Shown here: positions 34,422 to 39,735 of the stretch, piece after piece
Position numbering within the stretch: position 1 is the stretch's first letter
Layout: the number at the start of each line of letters is the position of its first letter
Origin: Prevotella sp.
Lineage (GTDB): Bacteria; Bacteroidota; Bacteroidia; Bacteroidales; Bacteroidaceae
DNA: 39,735 nucleotides
Reading direction: 5' to 3'
Assembly (NCBI GenBank): GCA_017471245.1
Contig: JAFUVB010000093.1
Span: 1-39,735 of the forward strand
Notes under the pieces: generated by a model
Seen by the model: the letters and a program-made list of their open reading frames with translations, nothing else
Databases searched by the model: none
What the model was told of the DNA's origin: nothing
Program-made: the position numbers and the translations under genes

Positions 34422-34958
34422 TCAGTGACTGAACCTTCCAGCTTTGTTAATCCAAAAGTATTTGAAATCTTTATCAGTATTAAAACAGATTTCCGGTATG
34501 GTGTAGTTTTCTTTTATAGCATCTGTTTCGTTTCTTTTGTATTTGAATGACATCGCTTTCACACTTGCCTCTAATGTGCTGTCCTTTAATTTCAATTTAT
34601 ATAAGTCTTCCTGCGATAATCTAACATCTATAAAGGCGCTGTCTCCTATGTTGATAATGTTGGTTTCTTGGTTGCCAGCCTTTATTCTTGAGGATGCCAT
34701 AACAGATACATTATTATAATTCACTTCAATGAAGGAAGAAAATAGAGATGAGGAGTCGTTATACATTGGAAGGAATAGTTTTTTGCTACATGTATTCCTT
34801 AATTTGAAAGTAATGATAACATCCCCTTTTGAGTCATGCTCATCTGTTATATAGAAAGAATTATTGTCGATAACGTACTCTATGTCTGACGTTACGACAG
34901 GAACATTCTCACAAGAAATAAGGAATGCCCATAATAGCAAGATAATAAATTGCTTCAT
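34422..34958 (-). CDS. Small lipoprotein of unknown function
   Basis: The start at 34958 (MKQFIILLLWAFLISCENVP) gives a lipoprotein signal peptide with lipobox LISC; the frame is open further upstream to 35039 but that extension is not needed. The mature part of about 160 residues is likely all beta, with DVIITFKLRNTCSKKLFLP and similar segments. No enzyme motif was seen. It is preceded by a -7 box at 35092-35099 and stands alone. Its low GC compared with neighbours could mean later acquisition. Confidence 0.75.
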   Translation of the reverse strand: MKQFIILLLWAFLISCENVPVVTSDIEYVIDNNSFYITDEHDSKGDVIITFKLRNTCSKKLFLPMYNDSSSLFSSFIEVNYNNVSVMASSRIKAGNQETNIINIGDSAFIDVRLSQEDLYKLKLKDSTLEASVKAMSFKYKRNETDAIKENYTIPEICFNTDKDFKYFWINKAGRFSH

Positions 34959-35091
34959 GTTCGTTCTTTTTGTCCTTTGATTCATATTCCATTGAGTATA
35001 TAGCCAGTCATAAAACTGGCTTGTTGTTGATTTGAACACAGGCTTCAGCTCTTCTTTATAGCCATATAAGGATTTCCTATACGTTACCTTG

Positions 35092-35099
35092 CAAAGATA
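35092..35099 (-). promoter_or_regulatory. -7 box for the small lipoprotein gene
   Basis: On the minus strand it reads TATCTTTG, about 134 nt upstream of the preferred ATG. The gene-free region 35040-35692 also holds element B copy 2 and the tandem copies before cbiJ, and nothing else recognised. Confidence 0.6.
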
Positions 35100-35191
35100 C
35101 TAATATATTCCCGAATCCCCAAGTGATTACTCGAAAAAATGATCAGCAGAATAGCTTATCATATATAAGAGAGCATTAAATATAGCGATGA

Positions 35192-35340
35192 AATCGGCGA
35201 TTTTTACGTATGAGGGCGGCACTTCGGAGCTTTGAAATGGGCGAGATGGAAAAGTAAATCAAATTAATTTGCTGAGTAAATTATATTGATTTGAAAAGTA
35301 AATTAAATTAATTTGCGCGGTAAATTATATTGATTTGCTG
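35192..35340. repeat. Element B, copy 2
   Basis: It matches 1886-2033 closely, including the opening AATCGGCGATTTTTACG and four tandem units. Units 2 and 4, which read TAAATCAAATTGATTTG in copy 1, both read TAAATTATATTGATTTG here, so the two units have changed together. Weaker similarity continues to about 35405. Confidence 0.75.
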
Positions 35341-35605
35341 AAGAAGAGTGTTGTTCTGAAACGGGGAAAGCGGCGGTTTGGAGTGAGAATATCGGCGTTT
35401 TGGAGTAATGAAGGCGACACTTTGGAGTGAAAGTGGCGGCGGATTCTTTTGAGTGTTTATGAGGAATATGGAAGAAATGTGGGGGAGTATAGGATAATGT
35501 GGGTGGATAATGGAACAAATGTGGGCGAAAAATTTGGCGGTTTGCAGCTTTTTCCTTTACTTTGCAGTACAGTTTACGGAAAAATCAAAGAATGAACGGG
35601 AGACT

Positions 35606-35741
35606 GTTATATTAGTTTCCGAAGGATTCACAGAAGGAGCGTAATGCTGAAATATAAGTTTTCGGAGAATTCGCAGAAGGGAAGGAAGGAACATGATATT
35701 AGTTTTCGGAGGAACCACAGAGGGAAGGAATGCCGTGAAAG
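35606..35741 (+). repeat. Three degenerate 45-bp tandem copies ending in the cbiJ start
   Basis: ATATTAGTTTCCGAAGGATT (from about 35608), ATATAAGTTTTCGGAGAATT (from about 35653) and ATATTAGTTTTCGGAGGAAC (35696) begin three related blocks of 42-47 bp. The third is the real start of the gene and encodes ILVFGGTTEGR. The first two, read in the same way, give near versions of this peptide broken by stop codons. Confidence 0.6.
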
Positions 35742-37753
35742 TGATGGAAGAGGCCGGCACCACCTATTATTATTCTACGCGCGGATGCGCGCAGGAGGTG
35801 GAGATGGTGCATGGACGTCGACTGCAAGGGGCGATGGAAGCAGAAGATATCATGGCATTCTGCCGCGAGAAGGATATCCGATTGTTGGTGGATGCGGCTC
35901 ATCCGTTTGCCGTGAACGTGCATCGCAATGTGCTTTCTGTTGCTGATGAGTTGAGGATTCCCGTGGTAAGGTATGAGCGGCAATATGCTCCTCATACCGA
36001 GGACATCACGTGGTGCAGCGACTATGATGATGCCGTGAAGAAGCTTTGCGATGCAGGCGTCGGCCGTCTGCTGGCTCTTACGGGCGTGCAAACCATTGGC
36101 AAGCTGAAAGACTACTGGCATGCTGCACCCTCAGACCATCCGCACGGCGGCGCACAACGTGAGTGCTGGTTCCGCATTCTCAACCGCGAAGACTCGCAAA
36201 ACATTGCCCGACGACAGGGATTTCCTGAAGACCACCTCGTGTATTACGAGGAAGACGGCACGGCAGAACTGATTGCCCGACTGCATCCCCATGCCATACT
36301 GACCAAGGAAAGCGGCAAGAGCGGCGGCTTTGAAGAGAAGATCAGTGCTGCCAAAGCTGCGGGCGTGAGCGTCTTTGTGGTATGCCGCCCCGACGTTTTC
36401 CCCCTTCGCGAAGCCCCGACCGATGCCTTCCATGCCCCGCGCCCCGCAGCTTTTGCGAGCGTGAACGGCCCTCACGGCCTGCGTAGAACGATTGAACAGC
36501 GGCTGCCCGAGTTCTTTCCCCTGAAGACAGGACTCACCACCGGCACCTGCGCAACGGCTGCTGCGAAGGCGGCACTTATGGCACTGATTGCCCAAAGCTC
36601 GTTTTCGCACGACCATTCCTCGGAGCCCGGCTCCCAAACCACGGTTTCGGTGCGCATTCCCGATGGTGAAGACATTGAGGTGCCGGTGGTTTCGGCGGTA
36701 TGCAACGGCGACGAGGCAATGGCAACGGTCATTAAATATGCCGGCGATGATCCCGACGTGACCGACGGGCTCGCCATTTGCGCCACGGTGAAAATAACAG
36801 ACAAGCAGGCAACGGGCAACGAAACCGAATCCGGAACGGGAAGTGCGGCGGATGAAGACGGCGCACAACGCGATGAACAGATTATCATCAAGGGCGGCGA
36901 GGGCGTAGGTATCGTGACGTTGCCAGGCCTCGGACTGCCCATCGGAGCACCTGCCATCAACGCCGTTCCGCAACAAATGATCCGTGAAAATCTCCATGAC
37001 GTGCTCGCTTCTCACCTCTCACCTGTCGAAAAATCTAATCTCTCACCTCTCACTTCTCACCTCTCACCTCTCACCTCTAATTACTTCGAAGTCACCATTT
37101 CCGTTCCTGACGGGCGCGAAACGGGCGCTCACACATTTAATCCGCGTATCGGCGTGGTTGGCGGAATATCGATTATCGGCACCAGCGGCATAGTAAGGCC
37201 GTTCAGCAGCGATGCCTGGATAAGCAGCATACGCAAGGAAATGTCGGTGGGATATGCGCTGACGGCCGCCCAGCCAGCCGGTGAGGGACCGCAGATTGTG
37301 ATCAACAGCGGTGCCAAGAGTGAGAAATTCCTGCGCGCTTATTATCCCGAACTGCCCGAACAGGCGTTTGTTCACTACGGCAACTTCGTTGGCGAGACGC
37401 TCGGCATAGCCAATGAGCTGGGCGTGAAGCATATTGCGATGGGCGTGATGATAGGCAAGGCGGTGAAACTGGCAGAAGGAAACCTCGACACACATAGCCA
37501 TAAGGTGACGATGAACCGCGATTTCATTCTCCAAATGATCAGCGAGGCGGGCATACCGGCAGAGCAACTGGGCGCGCCGCTCTCATCTCTGAACATGGCG
37601 CGCGAGCTTTGGGACATCCTCCCGGCTGCGAGTCTGGAGCGCTTCGCCCGCGTGGTGACGGCCCATTGTCACCGCCATTGCGCGCCGTTGGTGGCGCATT
37701 CGCAGTTGGATGTCTTGCTCATTTCGGAGCAAGGAAAAATCTATTGTTTTTGA
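35693..37753 (+). CDS. cbiD: CbiJ-CbiD fusion: cobalt-precorrin-6A reductase and cobalt-precorrin-5B C1-methyltransferase
   Basis: The 686-residue protein joins two steps of anaerobic cobalamin synthesis. Residues 1 to about 250 are CbiJ/CobK (start MILVFGGTTEGR, VDAAHPFAVNVH, LALTGVQTIGKLKDYW, ILTKESGKSGGFEEKI). From about 277 it is CbiD (LKTGLTTGTCATAAAKAAL, GEGVGIVTLPGLGLPIGAPAINAVP, FNPRIGVVGGISIIGTSGIV, GNFVGETLGIANELG). CbiD has two unusual insertions: an acidic stretch (GNETESGTGSAADEDGAQ) and residues of about 440 to 463 encoded by repeat C. Both are predicted loops, so activity may be kept. The start is supported by AAGGAAGG just upstream and by the conserved CobK N-terminus. The B12 product would serve the corrinoid enzymes at 21.6-29.4 kb. 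Confidence 0.94.
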   Translation: MILVFGGTTEGRNAVKVMEEAGTTYYYSTRGCAQEVEMVHGRRLQGAMEAEDIMAFCREKDIRLLVDAAHPFAVNVHRNVLSVADELRIPVVRYERQYAPHTEDITWCSDYDDAVKKLCDAGVGRLLALTGVQTIGKLKDYWHAAPSDHPHGGAQRECWFRILNREDSQNIARRQGFPEDHLVYYEEDGTAELIARLHPHAILTKESGKSGGFEEKISAAKAAGVSVFVVCRPDVFPLREAPTDAFHAPRPAAFASVNGPHGLRRTIEQRLPEFFPLKTGLTTGTCATAAAKAALMALIAQSSFSHDHSSEPGSQTTVSVRIPDGEDIEVPVVSAVCNGDEAMATVIKYAGDDPDVTDGLAICATVKITDKQATGNETESGTGSAADEDGAQRDEQIIIKGGEGVGIVTLPGLGLPIGAPAINAVPQQMIRENLHDVLASHLSPVEKSNLSPLTSHLSPLTSNYFEVTISVPDGRETGAHTFNPRIGVVGGISIIGTSGIVRPFSSDAWISSIRKEMSVGYALTAAQPAGEGPQIVINSGAKSEKFLRAYYPELPEQAFVHYGNFVGETLGIANELGVKHIAMGVMIGKAVKLAEGNLDTHSHKVTMNRDFILQMISEAGIPAEQLGAPLSSLNMARELWDILPAASLERFARVVTAHCHRHCAPLVAHSQLDVLLISEQGKIYCF
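37008..37083 (-). repeat. Repeat C inside the CbiD coding region
   Basis: About 75 bp of TCTCACCTCTCACCTC-type sequence encodes SHLSP...SNLSPLTSHLSPLTSN, residues 440-463 of the fusion. It is in the opposite orientation relative to the gene from the copy at 22813-22917. A short break (GTCGAAAAATCTAA) interrupts the first units. Confidence 0.88.
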
Positions 37754-37877
37754 AAAGCATAGGTTTCACGCTTCAAAAACATAGGTTTCAGCCTCCAAAA
37801 GCATAGGTTTTGAGGGTCAAAAGCATAGGTTTTGCGGCTCAAAAACATAGGTTTTGCGACCCGAAAGCATAGGTTTT
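37753..37877 (+). repeat. Repeat D, site 2: six cores at exactly 22-bp spacing
   Basis: Cores of the form AAARRCATAGGTTT start at 37753, 37775, 37797, 37819, 37841 and 37863, each exactly 22 bp apart, with variable 7-8-nt spacers. The first overlaps the stop codon of the cbiJ-cbiD gene. The same core occurs at 27468-27553. Regular two-helical-turn spacing resembles protein-binding iterons, though no replication gene is nearby. Confidence 0.9.
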
Positions 37878-37943
37878 GAAAAATCATACCGCAAAACGGC
37901 AAAAAACAACCTGTCTTCTTGCTCTCTTTAGCGGAATTTTTCA

Positions 37944-37951
37944 TACCTTTG
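37944..37951 (+). promoter_or_regulatory. -7 box for the beta-barrel protein gene
   Basis: TACCTTTG lies 58 nt before the ATG at 38010. It separates this gene from the cbiJ-cbiD transcript. Confidence 0.65.
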
Positions 37952-38009
37952 CACCGCGAAATACGGTAGTTTTGTGAAACTAATGTTAACTTGAAATTAT
38001 TGAATTATT

Positions 38010-38594
38010 ATGAAGAAAATCATTTTGTCATTCTTCTTGCTCACGGTTGTGGGCGCAACAAATGTATGGGCCGGACCCGTGCAAGATTCCTTAAACGTGG
38101 TGAGTAAAGAAAGACCCGTCCACACATTATCACTGAATTACGGCGTGGGATGGATCACTTCAGAAGTCACCGACGGCTATGCCGGGCGCGTTTACCGATG
38201 GCGCACGGGGCAAGAACTGTCTGCCGAGTATTCGTTTGTGCGCAACGGGAGCTACGGTTTCGGCGTTCTTGGCGACCACAGCAGTACTGATTATCCTTCG
38301 GGTGCAATAAATATCACCTACATAGCCCCCGAAATCGCGATGCTTAACTCTACGAACAAGTGGCTCTACCAGTGGGCGGCAGGCCTGGGATGGGCACATT
38401 ACAGCGAAGACTATGCCAGCAAGAGCGGCCTCGGACTGCACACCAAGGCAGGCATCGAGTACCTGCTCACGCGCCATATTGGCATCGGAGCCGATGTCCT
38501 GGCAATGTATACTTTCTTCGGGAAAGGCACAGAGTATCGCGTTGACGGCTTCAGCCGCATCTCGATAGTTGCAGGCCTGCGGTTCCATCTGTGA
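38010..38594 (+). CDS. Small outer-membrane beta-barrel-like protein of unknown function
   Basis: The 194-residue protein has a signal peptide (MKKIILSFFLLTVVGATNVWA) and then alternating hydrophobic strands rich in Tyr, Gly and Trp (LSLNYGVGWITSE, NITYIAPEIAML, WLYQWAAGLGWAHY, GIGADVLAMYTFFG), ending SIVAGLRFHL. This pattern fits an 8-stranded outer-membrane barrel of the OmpW/porin-like type. No function is known. It is followed after 51 bp by another exported protein and may be co-transcribed with it. Confidence 0.82.
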   Translation: MKKIILSFFLLTVVGATNVWAGPVQDSLNVVSKERPVHTLSLNYGVGWITSEVTDGYAGRVYRWRTGQELSAEYSFVRNGSYGFGVLGDHSSTDYPSGAINITYIAPEIAMLNSTNKWLYQWAAGLGWAHYSEDYASKSGLGLHTKAGIEYLLTRHIGIGADVLAMYTFFGKGTEYRVDGFSRISIVAGLRFHL

Positions 38595-38645
38595 TGGCGC
38601 AGCCCGAAACATGGCGAATATCAACGAAAACAACCCTAAAAAGCA

Positions 38646-39311
38646 ATGACGATGAGACAGTTTATTCTGATGATATGCATGATGGCGGCAACCGCCGTGC
38701 ATGCTCAAGTGAAGTATTGCAACAGTTTCTACGACTACAAGAATAACCAATGGCACGAGCTGAACGCCGATGTGCAGATGGAACGCAACAGCAAAGCCAA
38801 GACATATTGGTGGGGCAGCAGCGAGATAAAGTTCGTGAGCAGCGACAAACAGGCAGAGAAGCTGCTCAAGAAAGAGGCTTTTGCCGTGATGTTTGAGGAC
38901 AGCATCTACGTGAATTGCAAGATGATCATGTGCGGGGGATATAAGTTTGGCCATGGTTTCACCAAGGCATTGCCCTTCTACAACGACAATCTGATGATTG
39001 TTTACCTGCCCGTTGAGGAAGCCGGATTCACCTCGTCGATGACGGTGATGTTTGGTTTGATCGGTGGACTTGCCGCTGCCGCCGCCTCGTCGAAGAGCAT
39101 GTTAGAGAATCTGGCATGCTATTTGGTGAACACCAACAGCACGGAGAAGAAGATAAAAGTGAAGAGAATGGACACCGACCTGGTGGGAAAGCTCTTGCAA
39201 GAAGACCCCGAACTGCTTGGGGAATACATGTCGGTGAAGAAGAAAAAAGTGCACGAGGGCGCTGCCAATACGGTGGATATTTTCCTGCGCAAGGGCTGGA
39301 TCAGGCAGTGA
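38646..39311 (+). CDS. Exported protein of unknown function (DUF6563-like)
   Basis: The 221-residue protein has a signal peptide (MTMRQFILMICMMAATAVHAQ); ATG at 38646 or 38652 are both possible. The middle contains YWWGSSEIKFVSSD and a hydrophobic glycine/alanine segment (MTVMFGLIGGLAAAAASS), which may be a membrane helix. The C-terminus is basic (VKKKKVHEGAANTVDIFLRKGWIRQ). It resembles small Bacteroidetes proteins of the DUF6563 sort, but this is from memory and not certain. Confidence 0.75.
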   Translation: MTMRQFILMICMMAATAVHAQVKYCNSFYDYKNNQWHELNADVQMERNSKAKTYWWGSSEIKFVSSDKQAEKLLKKEAFAVMFEDSIYVNCKMIMCGGYKFGHGFTKALPFYNDNLMIVYLPVEEAGFTSSMTVMFGLIGGLAAAAASSKSMLENLACYLVNTNSTEKKIKVKRMDTDLVGKLLQEDPELLGEYMSVKKKKVHEGAANTVDIFLRKGWIRQ

Positions 39312-39369
39312 TTCATCAGGCAGACATTGCTTTTTTCGCCGTTTTATTGGTGGATTCAAGGAAAAACCG

Positions 39370-39377
39370 TAAATTTG
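39370..39377 (+). promoter_or_regulatory. -7 box for the binding-lipoprotein gene
   Basis: TAAATTTG lies 25 nt before the ATG at 39403. No cobalamin riboswitch-like structure was seen in the short leader. Confidence 0.6.
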
Positions 39378-39402
39378 CACATCAATAAATGCAAATAGGA
39401 AA

Positions 39403-39735
39403 ATGAGAAGAATCATGCTGATTTTTGCCTGCGCACTGCTCGTTTGTGGTTGCCGGCAGGCTGCAAACAAAGGTGGCGAATGGCAAGACAATGGCAGCGA
39501 CACGGCGAAAGTGGTGCTGAAATATGCCAAGGGATTCGCTGTGGAGTATCGCGACGGCTACAGATTGGTGACGATAGCCGACCCGCAGAAAGACGATGCC
39601 AAGGAATATCGTTTTGCCTTGGTGCCGCGAGGAGAGAAACCCGTAGGTCTGCCCGAAGGATGCACGGTGATAGAGACCCCTGTACGCGGCGTGATTTGCA
39701 TGACAGCGCTGCAGTTGAGCAGTTTCATTAAGTTG
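39403..39735 (+). CDS. ABC transporter substrate-binding lipoprotein, siderophore/cobalamin type, partial
   Basis: Only the first 111 codons are present; the gene runs off the window. It begins with a lipoprotein signal peptide (MRRIMLIFACALLVCGCRQ). The next part, KYAKGFAVEYRDGYRLVTIADP and VPRGVICMTALQLSSF after a short linker (VIETPVRGVICM), matches the N-terminal lobe of Bacteroidetes periplasmic binding proteins for iron complexes or cobalamin (BtuF-like group). It is on the same strand as the cobalamin gene 1.6 kb upstream, which makes a corrinoid ligand attractive but unproven. Confidence 0.8.
   Translation, partial: MRRIMLIFACALLVCGCRQAANKGGEWQDNGSDTAKVVLKYAKGFAVEYRDGYRLVTIADPQKDDAKEYRFALVPRGEKPVGLPEGCTVIETPVRGVICMTALQLSSFIKL

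Noticed and set aside
35303-35518. 71-codon minus-strand frame between the lipoprotein and cbiJ genes
   Set aside because: It lies across and just beyond element B, with no promoter box or signal; composition looks like translated repeat sequence.
37753-37877. CRISPR-like array
   Set aside because: Repeats of 14-15 nt with spacers of 7-8 nt are too short, the period is 22 bp, and no cas genes are present.
37741-37944. Minus-strand frame rich in KPMFLKRETYAF-like repeats
   Set aside because: It is a translation of the 22-bp repeat array; the repetition comes from DNA and there is no start signal.
37754-39402. Cobalamin riboswitch upstream of the genes at the right end
   Set aside because: Leaders are short and no B12-box-like sequence was seen; none was found upstream of cbiJ-cbiD either.

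Overview
The window looks like a chromosomal segment of a Bacteroidales bacterium, most likely Prevotella or a close relative. The reasons are SusC/SusD proteins, a Bacteroidetes-type ECF sigma/FecR pair, lipoproteins with Bacteroidetes-style lipoboxes, and many promoters with the Bacteroidetes -7 box TAnnTTTG instead of a -10 TATAAT. No rRNA, tRNA, CRISPR array, transposase or phage gene was seen.

Layout. 0.2-1.4 kb: a secreted protein of unknown function, followed by an 835-bp gene-free stretch holding hairpins and two kinds of dispersed repeat. 2.3-12.9 kb (minus strand): a tight six-gene operon of SusC, SusD, two lipoproteins, a thioredoxin-fold protein and an M16 metallopeptidase. It has no glycoside hydrolase, so peptide or protein capture is more likely than glycan capture. 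13.1-14.8 kb: its likely regulators, an ECF sigma factor and a FecR anti-sigma factor. Two almost identical 36-nt sequences, one facing susC and one inside the 3' end of the sigma gene facing fecR, look like promoters read by this sigma factor. 14.8-17.2 kb (minus): a macroglobulin/plug-domain protein converging on fecR.

17.3-26.3 kb (plus): the most unusual part. From one promoter run a beta-helix glycosidase-like protein, a GH31 alpha-xylosidase-like enzyme, a 1035-residue fusion (UroD-fold methyltransferase, homocysteine methyltransferase and B12-binding corrinoid domain) and a sodium/sugar-type symporter. Just beyond, on the minus strand (27.6-29.4 kb), lie a B12-dependent methionine synthase activation-domain protein and a zinc MtaA-type methyltransferase. 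Together these supply every part expected of a corrinoid methyl-transfer pathway. I infer, without proof, that the locus takes methyl groups from an imported O-methylated sugar or similar plant compound and passes them to homocysteine.

29.5-33.8 kb (plus): housekeeping genes (MFS exporter, ruvB, coaD, ybeY, panE). 33.8-35.7 kb: a palindromic element, a lone lipoprotein and a dispersed repeat. 35.7-39.7 kb: a CbiJ-CbiD fusion for B12 synthesis, two secreted proteins of unknown function, and the start of a siderophore/cobalamin-type ABC binding lipoprotein cut by the window end. B12 synthesis and possible uptake therefore sit near the corrinoid enzymes.

At least five repeat families are interspersed. 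One (unit about 21 nt, consensus TCTCACCTCTCACCTCTAA) lies between genes and also inside two B12-related coding regions as in-frame linkers in opposite orientations. Another is a strict 22-bp-period array (core AAAAGCATAGGTTT) at two intergenic sites.
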